Positions 44,426 through 52,605 of a stretch of 64,000 nt of DNA are shown piece by piece (positions within the stretch are counted from its first letter, which is position 1; each line of letters opens with the position of its first letter). The notes under the pieces were generated by a model, which was not told the origin of the DNA, did not search any database, and saw nothing but the letters and a program-made list of their open reading frames with translations. The stretch is taken from the NCBI RefSeq assembly GCF_001536285.1, contig NZ_FAOZ01000015.1:1-64000 (forward strand), given 5' to 3'. The position numbers and the translations under genes are program-made. The DNA is from Parafrankia irregularis. Lineage in GTDB: Bacteria; Actinomycetota; Actinomycetes; Frankiales; Frankiaceae.

Positions 44426-45622
44426 ATGTCCATGGACACAGGGACATCCGGCATGGACACCAGGACATCCGGATCCGCAGCCGAGCGAACGCCCAACCTC
44501 GTACTGCAGGAGTTACGGAAGTCTCGGAAGTGGGGCCGCCCCCGTCTGGCGAAAGAGCTGCACCTGTACTGTCTCGGCCGTCAGTGGCCGTCGCCAGGGG
44601 AGGAGAATCTCAGGAAGCAGATATACCGCCTGGAAACCGGGCATGTACGATCACCCGATGAATTCTATTCTCGCCTGTATTGCCAGTTCTTCGAACGCAC
44701 ACCCCACGACCTTTTCGGAGAAACCAGGCAGACCTATGAGGGGTCTGGAGAACTCGGCATCACAAGCCATAAGTTCGTGCCGGTCTACATCGGTGAGGAT
44801 GCGGCGACTGCACTCGCGGAAGGCATGGAGAGCGCGTCCGGCCAGTGGACCGAGTGTCACACCAAACCGTTGGAACTGCCAGACGGAACCTCCTGCACCA
44901 AATACGTCTGGCCTTTCGGTGTCGTCGTCTATCATCTGGCCGAAAGCTTGACGCCAGAATCAATTGCCGAGGTCGCCGTTTGGCGAAGCCTTTCGTATCC
45001 GGGGCACATCGATTGGGCAACGCGGCGCCTTGAGGAGCGCATCGGCGCCCAACTGGCCGTTGAGCCGTACGTCCTTAGTGCCTACTGGGTGCATGCCGTT
45101 CCGTGGGATGAGGCCAGGACTGACACCGCGCTTCGCCTGCTCTGCATTCCTCGCGCGCTCACCGAACGCGCAGAGTCCGACATTCCATCCCGCGCGCACG
45201 CGGAACTGGTCGAGCAGTCGCTGGTGCGAGAAGGGTTCGACCACCCGGAAATCACCGAGTTCGGCATGCGCGGTATCTCACTCGGCTTCGCCTCCTGGTC
45301 AGGGGTTGTCTACCACCCGACCGCGCCCACGCGCGCGCTCACCGAGCAGGAGCTGGTGTCGTGTGAACTCTCGGTGCAAGCCGCGTGGTCGTACTGCAAC
45401 TACATCAGGTCGGAGGTCGAGCGAGGCAGCGACCCGCAGGTGTCGGAAAAATACGGATGGCGGTTCGTGCGGGGTCTTCGTTCTCGCCTCACAACCGAGC
45501 GGCCCCAGGAAACATCGCAACACAGGTCTATGAGGGAAGCGGTCATCGAAACCAGCGGCCTATCTCGCCATCTGGACCAAGCAGTTGAGACGCTGCGGGA
45601 AGTTCAAGGGGGACGGACATGA
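44426..45622 (+). CDS. Helix-turn-helix regulator-like protein with unassigned C-terminal domain
   Basis: 398 residues, ATG after GGACGACGGAACCG. Residues 20-100 look like an XRE-type DNA-binding region (LVLQELRKSRKWGRPRLAKE, RKQIYRLETGHV, then FFERTPHDLFGE). From ~105 onward is a folded domain I cannot name: YVWPFGVVVYHLAESLTPES, then SYPGHIDWATRRLEERIGAQ and VEPYVLSAYWVHAVPW. The gene is clearly lower in GC than the rest of the element. It overlaps the hydrolase gene by 4 bp (ATGA), so the two are probably one unit. Similar large HTH proteins are frequent AICE passengers. Confidence 0.8.
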   Translation: MSMDTGTSGMDTRTSGSAAERTPNLVLQELRKSRKWGRPRLAKELHLYCLGRQWPSPGEENLRKQIYRLETGHVRSPDEFYSRLYCQFFERTPHDLFGETRQTYEGSGELGITSHKFVPVYIGEDAATALAEGMESASGQWTECHTKPLELPDGTSCTKYVWPFGVVVYHLAESLTPESIAEVAVWRSLSYPGHIDWATRRLEERIGAQLAVEPYVLSAYWVHAVPWDEARTDTALRLLCIPRALTERAESDIPSRAHAELVEQSLVREGFDHPEITEFGMRGISLGFASWSGVVYHPTAPTRALTEQELVSCELSVQAAWSYCNYIRSEVERGSDPQVSEKYGWRFVRGLRSRLTTERPQETSQHRSMREAVIETSGLSRHLDQAVETLREVQGGRT

Positions 45623-46158
45623 ACCAGGCTTCACCGGTACTTGTTGTCATCGATGCCCAAAATGGGTTCCTCACCGAGCATTCTCGCCCGGTGGTCCCAA
45701 CCATCGTTGATCTGGTGCAACGCTGGCAGGCCGCAGGCGGCGCAACCATCTTCACTCGATATCTGAACTTTCCGGGGAGCCAGTACGAGCGAATCATGGG
45801 GTGGACGAAACTTCAGGAATCGCCAGAGACAGACCTGGTTGACGAGCTATCGCCATACCACGAAAAGGCAACCGCCGTCGTCGACAAGACGATCTACACC
45901 CTGTTCAATGAGGCGGGGTCCGCTGTCGTGGCGGAGCACGAGTGGACCGACCTTTACATCTGCGGAATCGACACAAATAGCTGTGTCCTCAAAACGGCGG
46001 TTGATGCCTTCGAGCGTGACCTGACACCATGGATCGTGGTTGACGCATGCGCGAGCCACTCAGGGCCCGAAGCCCACGACGCCGGCCTGCTCGTCGCCCG
46101 GAAATTCATCGGTGAGAGTCAGCTGATCGCCTCTCAGGCCGTCCCCATCCACGCCTGA
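45619..46158 (+). CDS. Isochorismatase-fold cysteine hydrolase
   Basis: 179 residues. The catalytic triad is visible: Asp 12 (LVVIDAQNGFL), Lys 90 (AVVDKTIYTLFN) and Cys 122 (GIDTNSCVLKTAVDAF). DACASHSGPEAHDAGL follows, as in nicotinamidase/isochorismatase-like hydrolases. The metal-binding residues of nicotinamidases are not obvious, so the substrate is open (an amide such as nicotinamide, a carbamoyl compound or isochorismate). It shares the low GC and the 4-bp overlap of its upstream regulator. Cargo of the AICE, last gene before attR. Confidence 0.92.
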   Translation: MNQASPVLVVIDAQNGFLTEHSRPVVPTIVDLVQRWQAAGGATIFTRYLNFPGSQYERIMGWTKLQESPETDLVDELSPYHEKATAVVDKTIYTLFNEAGSAVVAEHEWTDLYICGIDTNSCVLKTAVDAFERDLTPWIVVDACASHSGPEAHDAGLLVARKFIGESQLIASQAVPIHA

Positions 46159-46483
46159 ACGGGCCCACCGGTGTGGCAACTCTGTGGGACACGGGCAGGC
46201 CATCGGCAGGCCAGTGGACAGCCGGCAAGGTGGGGGCCACTCAGGGCTACTCGGGACCACTCAGCACCGAGCTGAGCGGCCTGATCCACCCCTTCGGTCA
46301 ACCCGTCAGGGTCGTCCCTGGACGTCGTCTCGTCCGGTGGGTCGCTTCGATGATCCAGTAGGGCGCGCCCAGCGAGCAGCGCTCAAGCACACGTCCGGCA
46401 CATTCACGGAACGGATCATTACGACTTGGCGTACCGGTCGAGATCGCTGCAGGTCAGGGGGCATGATCGGCGATGACGGCGGA
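46159..46483. other. Right end of the AICE, no gene
   Basis: 325 bp between the last cargo gene and attR. It contains short imperfect direct repeats (agtgga/actcagg-type) around 46200-46270 that could be recombinase arm sites. No supported gene. Confidence 0.4.
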
Positions 46484-46538
46484 AGACTTAGGATCTGCCG
46501 CCCTAGGGCGTGGGGGTTCAAGTCCCCCCTCCCGCACC
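46484..46538. repeat. attR: 55-bp direct repeat, tRNA-Leu 3' fragment
   Basis: Identical to 30465-30519. It holds the tRNA-Leu sequence from the anticodon loop to the 3' end but lacks the 5' half, so it is not a second tRNA gene. It marks the distal junction with the chromosome. Confidence 0.95.
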
Positions 46539-46566
46539 CTGTGTGATGTCTCGGGACATCGGAGAC

Positions 46567-46595
46567 AGCCGAACCCTCACCGCGGGGGTTCGGCT
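46567..46595 (+). terminator. Original tRNA-Leu terminator, displaced by the AICE
   Basis: AGCCGAACCC and GGGTTCGGCT form a perfect 10-bp stem with a 9-nt loop, followed by a T-rich tail (tctgtggtttt). It lies 28 bp beyond the att core. In the empty site this would be just after the tRNA 3' end, so it is probably the native terminator. Confidence 0.7.
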
Positions 46596-46788
46596 TCTGT
46601 GGTTTTGGGGGCGGGTCCGCGGGGGCGGCTGGTCGCTCTCGGTCAGCCGCACAGGCCTCCAGCAGAGGCCGGGACGCCGAGCGGCGTTCCCACGACCGCG
46701 CGTTGAAGGAAGATCCCATCCTCAGCGTGTCAGGAATGGCAATCTCGCACTGGCGTGTGGCACTCGCGGATCGTGTTCTCGACATGAC

Positions 46789-46822
46789 GAAGCCCGGCCG
46801 CAGATGAGCGCGGCCGGGCTTC
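46789..46822 (-). terminator. Hairpin downstream of the RCC1-repeat gene
   Basis: GAAGCCCGGCCGC pairs perfectly (13 bp) with its complement across an 8-nt loop. It lies 85 bp beyond the minus-strand RCC1 stop and is the nearest candidate terminator for that gene. Confidence 0.6.
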
Positions 46823-46906
46823 GGGAGTCGGTCAGGTGGGCCTGGGCGAGTGCGCCGCACTCATCCGGCCAGCGGGTGGTACGGCCGGACGGGTGCGAGG
46901 CCCGTC

Positions 46907-48046
46907 TCAGTTCACCGCGTACCCGCTGAGGCCGCCGCCAGCGATCGCATTGATGCCGCTCAGGACGGAGACCTGGACCGGGGTCGAGCGATTGGTGGTG
47001 GTGCCGTCGCCGAGTGCGCCGCCGGCGTTGGATCCCCAGGCCCGGACGGTGCCGTCACGGCGCAGCGCATACCCGGTGTAGGCGCCGGCCGCGATGGCGG
47101 CGACCCGGGTCAGGCCGGAGACCTGGACCGGGGTCGGGCTGTTCGTCGTGGTGCCGTCACCGAGCTGGCCTACGTAGTTGTATCCCCAGGCCCAGACGGT
47201 GCCGTCACTGCGCAGCGCGTACCCGCTGTTGCTGCCGGCCGCGATGGCGATGATCTGGGTCAGGCCGGCGACCGGCACCGGGGTCAGGCGGTCCGTCGTG
47301 GTGCCGTCACCAAGCGCGCCGAAGCTGTTGGAGCCCCAGGCCCAGACCGTGCCATCCTCGCGCAGCGCGTATCCCCGGTACACGCCGCCGGCGACGGCTT
47401 TCACCTGGGTCAGGTTGCTGACCTGCACCGGAGTCGGGCTATCGGTGGTGGTGCCGTCACCAAGCTGCCCGGCGTTGTTGAACCCCCAGGCCCAGGCGGT
47501 CCCATCGCTGCGCACCGCGTACCCGGTGTGCATACCGCCGGCGACGGCGATCACGTCGGTCAGGCCGGAGACCTGGACCGGGATCGAGCGGTTGACGGTG
47601 GTGCCGTCGCCGACGGAGCCGTCACTGTTCTCCCCCCAGGCCCAGGCGGTCCCGTCACTCTTCACCGCATACCCGTTGTGGGCGCCGGCCCCGACAGCGA
47701 CGACGTCGACCAGGTCGTTGACCTGCACCGGGGTCAGGCGGTCGGTGGTGGTGCCGTCACCGAGCTCGTTGTGCGAGTTGTCACCCCAGGCCTGGACGGC
47801 ACCCCAAGCCATCGCGTATCCGGTGCTCTCGCCAGCCGCGACGGCGGTGATTTCGTCTATGCCCAGGACCTGAACCGGTGTCAGGCGGCCCGTGGTGGTG
47901 CCGTCGCCGAGCTGGCCCTGGCCGTTCGCACCCCAGGCCAGTACCAGGCCGGGCCCGGCCGCTGTCGCGGCCGTGGGCTGGACGATCACCCCGACGACGG
48001 CCAGCACCGCCGAGCACAGTCCTGTTCGCCATTGTCGCTGAGACAT
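46907..48046 (-). CDS. Secreted RCC1-repeat (beta-propeller) protein
   Basis: 379 residues from ATG at 48046, after AAGGAG. Residues 1-30 form a signal peptide (TGLCSAVLAVVGVIVQPTAA, cut after ATA-A). Seven repeats of about 50 residues follow, each with GY(A/M)...DGTVWAWG and GQLGDGTTT...TPVQV, so a seven-bladed RCC1 propeller is predicted. Bacterial RCC1 proteins are extracellular or surface proteins with unclear binding partners; this one carries no anchor. It sits 370 bp from attR in accessory DNA. The repeats are uniform, which suggests recent duplication. Confidence 0.92.
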   Translation of the reverse strand: MSQRQWRTGLCSAVLAVVGVIVQPTAATAAGPGLVLAWGANGQGQLGDGTTTGRLTPVQVLGIDEITAVAAGESTGYAMAWGAVQAWGDNSHNELGDGTTTDRLTPVQVNDLVDVVAVGAGAHNGYAVKSDGTAWAWGENSDGSVGDGTTVNRSIPVQVSGLTDVIAVAGGMHTGYAVRSDGTAWAWGFNNAGQLGDGTTTDSPTPVQVSNLTQVKAVAGGVYRGYALREDGTVWAWGSNSFGALGDGTTTDRLTPVPVAGLTQIIAIAAGSNSGYALRSDGTVWAWGYNYVGQLGDGTTTNSPTPVQVSGLTRVAAIAAGAYTGYALRRDGTVRAWGSNAGGALGDGTTTNRSTPVQVSVLSGINAIAGGGLSGYAVN

Positions 48047-48430
48047 GTCTGCTCCTTCTGCCTGAAGGAAGGGCCACATCCTTTGTGACCACTCTATGTA
48101 GCATGTCTAGTGCATAGAGCATTGCCTCAGCGCAGATATGTTGACTAAGCGCGCCCGTGTTGCGACATTACGTTGCCACTTGGGCGAGAAGGGACGACCA
48201 GAACCCGGGATACGGTCTCCGCCGCGAACGGTCGGGATGCGGCGTGATCACGGGAGCCCGGAGGCTCGTCCGGCCAGGTGCTGGGGTGGATGCTGGCGGA
48301 GCGGGCTGGTGGGGTGATGTGACGCGTAGGCGGCGGCACGCGAAAATCCCCGACAGGACTGCCCCGGTCCGGCCGTGCCCCTCATGACACGGCGGGAACC
48401 GGGGCGGTCTTCTGGCGGGGCCGCGGAGTG
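48047..48430. other. Intergenic region upstream of the RCC1 gene
   Basis: 384 bp between two minus-strand genes. The 48080-48170 part is less GC-rich and is the likely RCC1 promoter. A hairpin near the far end (48361-48405) should end the deacetylase transcript. No gene is seen. Confidence 0.5.
48361..48405 (-). terminator. Hairpin downstream of the deacetylase gene
   Basis: GCCCCGGT/ACCGGGGC and an inner GCCGTG/CACGGC form a bulged stem. It begins 26 bp after the minus-strand stop at 48431. Likely terminator. Confidence 0.55.
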
Positions 48431-50215
48431 TCAGGCGGGCTCCACGATCATCCAGGCGATGGTCGACGCGTCGGACGAGGAAGCCGATGTGATCGTGAAG
48501 CTCGTTCCCGCTGTTCTCGCGGAGACGCCTATCGGCTGGGGCGTACCGACCCCGGACAGGTTCTGCGGCGTCAGGAAGATCCGGCTGTTCGCGGTGACAG
48601 CACTCGTGGAGACCGTGACCGAGCCGCTGGACAACGCGGCGGCACCGAGGCGCGCGTTGGTCCCTTCCTTGACCAGGAGCCCGTTTCCGGCATTACCTAC
48701 GATCAGATCACCATCCGTCTGGAAGGTCACATTGGCGGCGAGGTTTCCGCTCCCGTCCCGCTGGAGCGTCACGTCCTCGGCCGCGCCGAAATCGATGCCG
48801 TCCTTGGCGGCCCCCAGGCGCAGACGTATGGTGTCATCCTGGCTTCGGATCCTTGTCGCGAATCCTATGATGTTCACGTAGGACCCGCCGCTGCCCGAGT
48901 CGATGGCCATCTCGCCACCGGCGCCGCCCGTACCGTTGTTGACCCACTGGTTCGAGCTGATGAACCCTTCCACCGTCGATTCAAGGCGCTCGAAGTACAC
49001 TGCCTGCGACCCGGTCCCGAACAGGGAAAGACCGTCGTACAGACGCATTCCTCCCGCAGACACCACGCCGCCGGGCGCGGGTCGGCCGAGCGTGACCGTC
49101 ACATTCGTCGCACTGGCCGTCGCGGCAGCCGACAGGGTGGCCTGAGTGGGGGACACGACAGCCGCGATCGTCGTGGCGGCCGGGATGCCGGTACCGCTGA
49201 TGGAGATGCCCACGTCGTCGACCCGGAACCCCGCGCTTCCCGACGAGACGGTCGTCGAGGCGTTGGTCGTCGTGAAGTCGGCGAACACCCGACGGCGCCC
49301 CACAGAGAGTGCGGCAAGCGCGAGGAGCTCCTTTCTGAATTCAAATGGCGTCCCCCCCGTCGCGTCCATGTACGGCGCGTTCGTCGACTCGTCCAGGCCC
49401 AGCGAGTAGTAGCCGCCAACACCGTCGTCGCGGTCCACGATCACCGCATTGGTGTGGACGGTCGGATTGAACGCGTTACCCTGGGCATCGATCATCGCGC
49501 GCGTCGACACCCATCTGGTCCGCTGACTCATTGCCTGGTAGAACGTCCCCTGTTCACATCCCAGGCCACTCGCGTAGGTAATTAGGTTGGACACCTTGGT
49601 CAGCTGCGCCGAGTCGATGGATCCATGGTGGAACAGGACGACGATGCTGCGGTTCGCCACAGCCTCGTCGATGTAAGCCTTGATGTCCGACTCGGACGGA
49701 GCAAGGATGTCTATCCCCGGGACGTCGAACGGATCCGGCGCGTTTCGGCTGACGATGCCCCGGCTGCACCGGAAGTACTCGTGCCGACGGCTGACTATCT
49801 CCTTTACCCGATTGTTCGCCGACCCGCCCGGATAGGAGCCGGTCTTGACCGAGTAGCCGAATCTCGTTTGGATCTCGCCGATGGCGGCGCCAAGAAGAAG
49901 GTCGAGCGCCGCTGGACCATAGGTCGCGTAGTAGGCGGCAAGATCTTCGTGGTCCTTGCCATGCGTGGCGATCTCGTGGCCGGCGGCGACGATGGCTGCG
50001 ACCTGAGACGTCGTGATGTAAGCGTCCCCGTACACAGGAGATGTCCCGGCCCTGTCCACCCAGTCGACCGACAGGAAGAATGTTCCCTTGATTCCGCTGG
50101 AGGCGAGCAGGGAGAAGTATCCTGCCTGGGTGTCGTAGCCATCGTCGCCAGCCCAGACCACGAATGGTCCAGGCGTGTCAGGCGTCAGGCTGACGGGAGC
50201 GACGTCGAACTGCAT
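48431..50215 (-). CDS. Polysaccharide-deacetylase-like protein with phage-tail-like C-terminus
   Basis: 594 residues from ATG at 50215, after GGGGGG. A NodB-like domain fills about 15-250: WAGDDGYDTQ (Asp 24/25), FFLSVDWVD, and AGHEIATHGKDHE (His 85, His 89) give the metal triad. Residues 310-520 are beta-rich (TNASTTVSSGSAGFRVDDVG, TLSAAATASATNVTVTLG). The end, SRIFLTPQNLSGVGTPQPIG, then VSARTAGTSFTITSASSSD, resembles the tip of phage tail-fibre proteins. No signal peptide is obvious, which also suits a phage structural enzyme. The plausible role is cutting or deacetylating surface polysaccharide. It has lower GC and lies in the accessory zone beside attR. Confidence 0.85.
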   Translation of the reverse strand: MQFDVAPVSLTPDTPGPFVVWAGDDGYDTQAGYFSLLASSGIKGTFFLSVDWVDRAGTSPVYGDAYITTSQVAAIVAAGHEIATHGKDHEDLAAYYATYGPAALDLLLGAAIGEIQTRFGYSVKTGSYPGGSANNRVKEIVSRRHEYFRCSRGIVSRNAPDPFDVPGIDILAPSESDIKAYIDEAVANRSIVVLFHHGSIDSAQLTKVSNLITYASGLGCEQGTFYQAMSQRTRWVSTRAMIDAQGNAFNPTVHTNAVIVDRDDGVGGYYSLGLDESTNAPYMDATGGTPFEFRKELLALAALSVGRRRVFADFTTTNASTTVSSGSAGFRVDDVGISISGTGIPAATTIAAVVSPTQATLSAAATASATNVTVTLGRPAPGGVVSAGGMRLYDGLSLFGTGSQAVYFERLESTVEGFISSNQWVNNGTGGAGGEMAIDSGSGGSYVNIIGFATRIRSQDDTIRLRLGAAKDGIDFGAAEDVTLQRDGSGNLAANVTFQTDGDLIVGNAGNGLLVKEGTNARLGAAALSSGSVTVSTSAVTANSRIFLTPQNLSGVGTPQPIGVSARTAGTSFTITSASSSDASTIAWMIVEPA

Positions 50216-50844
50216 GTGATTCCCCCCAAAGATACGCGCCGTCCTATGCGCTTTTCGTGAACATGAACCGCACGTCGCCATCACCAATCGCGATGTCTCC
50301 CCGCCCTGATGCCCTTGGTTGACCTGGATGCCCTTGTGGTCGACAAGGGGAGAGTGGCCGGGCGGTGGCGCCGACACGACGGGGCGCGGGCGCGGTGGAC
50401 GTCGCGGTAGCGGGTGTCCTGGTCCCCAGGCGGTGGCGAAGCCGAGGCCGGCGTCGAGCGGGAGTTCGGAGCGTCCGGCGACGCGGGATGTCGTACATGC
50501 GGGCGGTAGTCAGGTCGTGGACCGGGCCGGGCAGCCCTTCGGAACTCAAGATCATCTCGAGAGGTTCCCTGCGTCCGTGGACATGACGGGCGGGTCAGGG
50601 CGGGCCCGATGTTCTGACCGTGGGTGGGTGTACCCGGCACCGCACACATAATGGGGCTGTGTTTCCGCCCGTCGTCCTGGCTTTGGGACGGCGGGCCGTG
50701 GAGGCCACGGGACGATGACCTGGACAGCCAGCTCGGCAGGCCGGCCAGCGCTGGACCGTCGGGACGGCACGTCGGAGCAGCCGACGCGGTGGTCCGCGCC
50801 GGCCTCCAGCCGCGGGCGGACGCCGGTCCGTCCACTGCGGGTGT
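50216..50844. other. Intergenic region with transposase remnant
   Basis: 629 bp without an intact gene, between the deacetylase and the deaminase genes (both minus). A fragment of an IS5-type transposase is recognisable in its middle; the rest shows no structure. Confidence 0.5.
50440..50640 (-). pseudogene. Remnant of an IS5-type DDE transposase
   Basis: On minus, near 50470-50555, the frame reads SSEGLPGPVHDLTTARMYDI, close to the (P/L)PGSVHDLTAAR motif around the second catalytic Asp of IS5/DDE_4 transposases. Upstream residues (PPVMSTDAGNLS) are in a different frame, so it is frameshifted and truncated. Borders are approximate and no terminal inverted repeats were found. Confidence 0.5.
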
Positions 50845-51297
50845 TCAGAGCGACAGGTGGGCGTTCATCGCGCGGGCCTGTTCGGCGAGTTCGGGCAGTT
50901 CCACGACGGTGATGCCGGCGGCGGTGAGCAGTTCGCAGCCCTGACAGTCGGCGACGAAGAGGCTGGGCTCACGCCAGGCGATGACGACCCGCGGGATTCC
51001 CGCCGCCAGGATGAGCTGGGTGCAGGTGCGGGGCCGGGACCTGCGCTGAGAGCAGGGTTCGAGGGTGCTGTAGATCGTCGCGGTGGCGAGCCGCGGGTCG
51101 TCAGGGGCGATCTTCGCGAGGGCGGATTCCTCGGCGTGCACCGCGTTGTCGACCTCGCGGGAGTAGCCGAAGGCGATCTCCTCGTTGTTCTCGTCGACGA
51201 TGACGGCACCGACGGAGTAGGCGCCGGTGGCGGGTGGGCAGCGATGGGCCATTTCGATCGCCCGGGTCATCCACCGGTGGTCGTCGAGCTGCGGCAT
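50845..51297 (-). CDS. CMP/dCMP-type (RibD-like) deaminase
   Basis: 150 residues from ATG at 51297 (GGAAGGA further upstream). HAEES (His 54, Glu 56) and EPCSQRRSRPRTC (Cys 82, Cys 92) are the zinc ligands and proton donor of the cytidine-deaminase superfamily. AYSVGAVIVDENNEEIAFGY and AGIPRVVIAWREPS fit the RibD-type subgroup. It would deaminate a nucleobase, nucleotide or pyrimidine derivative in the cytoplasm. No reductase domain or riboflavin genes follow, so riboflavin synthesis is not shown. It is divergent from the CoA-transferase gene 145 bp away. Confidence 0.9.
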   Translation of the reverse strand: MPQLDDHRWMTRAIEMAHRCPPATGAYSVGAVIVDENNEEIAFGYSREVDNAVHAEESALAKIAPDDPRLATATIYSTLEPCSQRRSRPRTCTQLILAAGIPRVVIAWREPSLFVADCQGCELLTAAGITVVELPELAEQARAMNAHLSL

Positions 51298-51442
51298 GGC
51301 GAGGCTCGTCCTTCCCCGCGGGGCCGGTGCCCGGCGGAACGCGCGTACCTGCGGGACAGTCTGCCATCCGGCGTCGCCCTCACGGCCGGCCCCCACCGCA
51401 GCAAATCCTCCATCCGAATTTTTCGATGGCTAGGTTCGATGT

Positions 51443-52564
51443 GTGCTGCTTCCTCTGCAGGGTGTCCGTGTCCTCGATCTGTCCCGGACGTTCCCCGGCG
51501 CGTGGTGCACACGGTTGCTCAGCGACCTCGGCGCCGAGGTGATCAGGGTTGAGGCGCCCGGAGTCGGCGACATGCTGCGCGGCCCGACCGGTTCCACATC
51601 GGCGCACGTGGGCCTCAACCGTGGCAAGCGGTCCGTCACGCTCGACACCCGCAGCGGTTCCGGGATCGAGGTGCTGCGCCGGCTGGTGGTCACCGCCGAC
51701 GCCGTCGTCGACAGCGCCCCGCCAGCCGCCCGGGCCGCGGCCGGCTTCGGCTACCCGCAGGCGGCGGAGCTGAACCCCCGGCTGGTCTGGGTGGGCCTGT
51801 CCGCCTTCGGCCTCGACGGCCCGTACGCCGGCCGCGCCGGGCATGAGATCACTTTCCTCGGTCATTCCGGTGCCCTGACCGCGATCGCGGGGCAGCTCCC
51901 CTGGATGCCGCAGACACCCATCGCCGCGCCGCTGGCAGGCGCGGTCGCGTCGGCCGCCCTGTCCGCCGCCCTCGTCGCGGCGGCGCGCACCGGCAGCGGC
52001 AGTCTGTTCGACGTGTCGATCGACGATGTAGCGACGTGGTTGCTGGCTGCCACCCCGGGGCGCTTCTCGGGTATCGACTCCGACGCGGGCTGGGCGGCCG
52101 GCCGACGGCTGTACCGGTGTGCCGATGACCGGTGGGTGACGGTCGCCGCCGCCGAAGCACGGACATGGCACGCACTGTGCCGGGTGCTCGACGCCGACGA
52201 TCTGGTCGATCGGCTGTGGGCTGACGAGGATGAGCAGGTGACGATGGCCGAACGCTTCGAGAAGGTGTTCGCCACCAGGCCCGCCGCGGACTGGGTCGCG
52301 GTGGGCTCCAAGGCGACGATCGGCCCGGTGAACGACGGCGTGCAACTGGTGGACGACCCGCACGTCTCGGCCCGCGGCACGCTCGTGGACATCGCGGGCA
52401 CCTTGGTTCCGGCGGCACCGTTCCGGCTCGGCGCCGCCGGTGAACTGCAGCCAGCACCGCCGACCGGCCTGCCCACGCTGGGCGAGGACACCGACGATAT
52501 CCTTCGCGCGGCCGGGGTCAGCGACGAGGAGCTAGCTCAGCTGCGGGCCACCGGAACCATCTGA
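51443..52564 (+). CDS. CaiB/BaiF family CoA transferase
   Basis: 373 residues, GTG start. GVRVLDLSRTFPGAWCTRLL, SDLGAEVIRVEAPGVGDMLR, HVGLNRGKRSVTLDTRSGSG and FDVSIDDVATWLLA are the family III CoA-transferase motifs; the Asp in the last one is the likely acyl-anhydride nucleophile. The family moves CoA between acids or acts as alpha-methylacyl-CoA racemase. GRRLYRCADDRWVTVAA begins the second domain. At 373 residues it is somewhat shorter than the usual ~400. Substrate is unknown and no acyl-CoA genes lie nearby. Confidence 0.92.
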   Translation: MLLPLQGVRVLDLSRTFPGAWCTRLLSDLGAEVIRVEAPGVGDMLRGPTGSTSAHVGLNRGKRSVTLDTRSGSGIEVLRRLVVTADAVVDSAPPAARAAAGFGYPQAAELNPRLVWVGLSAFGLDGPYAGRAGHEITFLGHSGALTAIAGQLPWMPQTPIAAPLAGAVASAALSAALVAAARTGSGSLFDVSIDDVATWLLAATPGRFSGIDSDAGWAAGRRLYRCADDRWVTVAAAEARTWHALCRVLDADDLVDRLWADEDEQVTMAERFEKVFATRPAADWVAVGSKATIGPVNDGVQLVDDPHVSARGTLVDIAGTLVPAAPFRLGAAGELQPAPPTGLPTLGEDTDDILRAAGVSDEELAQLRATGTI

Positions 52565-52605
52565 GCCGGAAGCACCTGAGCCGAAAGCACCCGGCTCGTC
52601 GGCTT

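Larger units (their letters stand above)
30465..46538. mobile_element. Actinomycete integrative and conjugative element (AICE), 16,019 bp plus one att copy
   Basis: The element sits between the 55-bp repeats. It carries the diagnostic AICE set: integrase and excisionase, replication proteins (prim-pol and DUF3631), a TraB/FtsK double-strand DNA translocase, SpdB-like membrane proteins and a GntR regulator. All genes but the last three are on minus. It appears complete. A circular form of 16,019 bp is predicted. Confidence 0.93.
46539..46906. other. Chromosomal side of attR, two hairpins
   Basis: 368 bp between attR and the RCC1 gene's stop. It holds the former tRNA terminator (46567-46595) and a second hairpin (46789-46822). 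No gene is supported; an open minus frame across attR is antisense tRNA sequence. Confidence 0.6.

Noticed and set aside
46484-46538. A second tRNA-Leu gene
   Set aside because: Only the 3' part is present. It lacks the 5' acceptor strand and D arm and is the duplicated att core.
46306-46860. A 184-codon minus-strand protein with GRGDLNPHALGRQ
   Set aside because: That phrase is the antisense translation of tRNA-Leu. The frame matters only as the possible integrase tail in the circular element.
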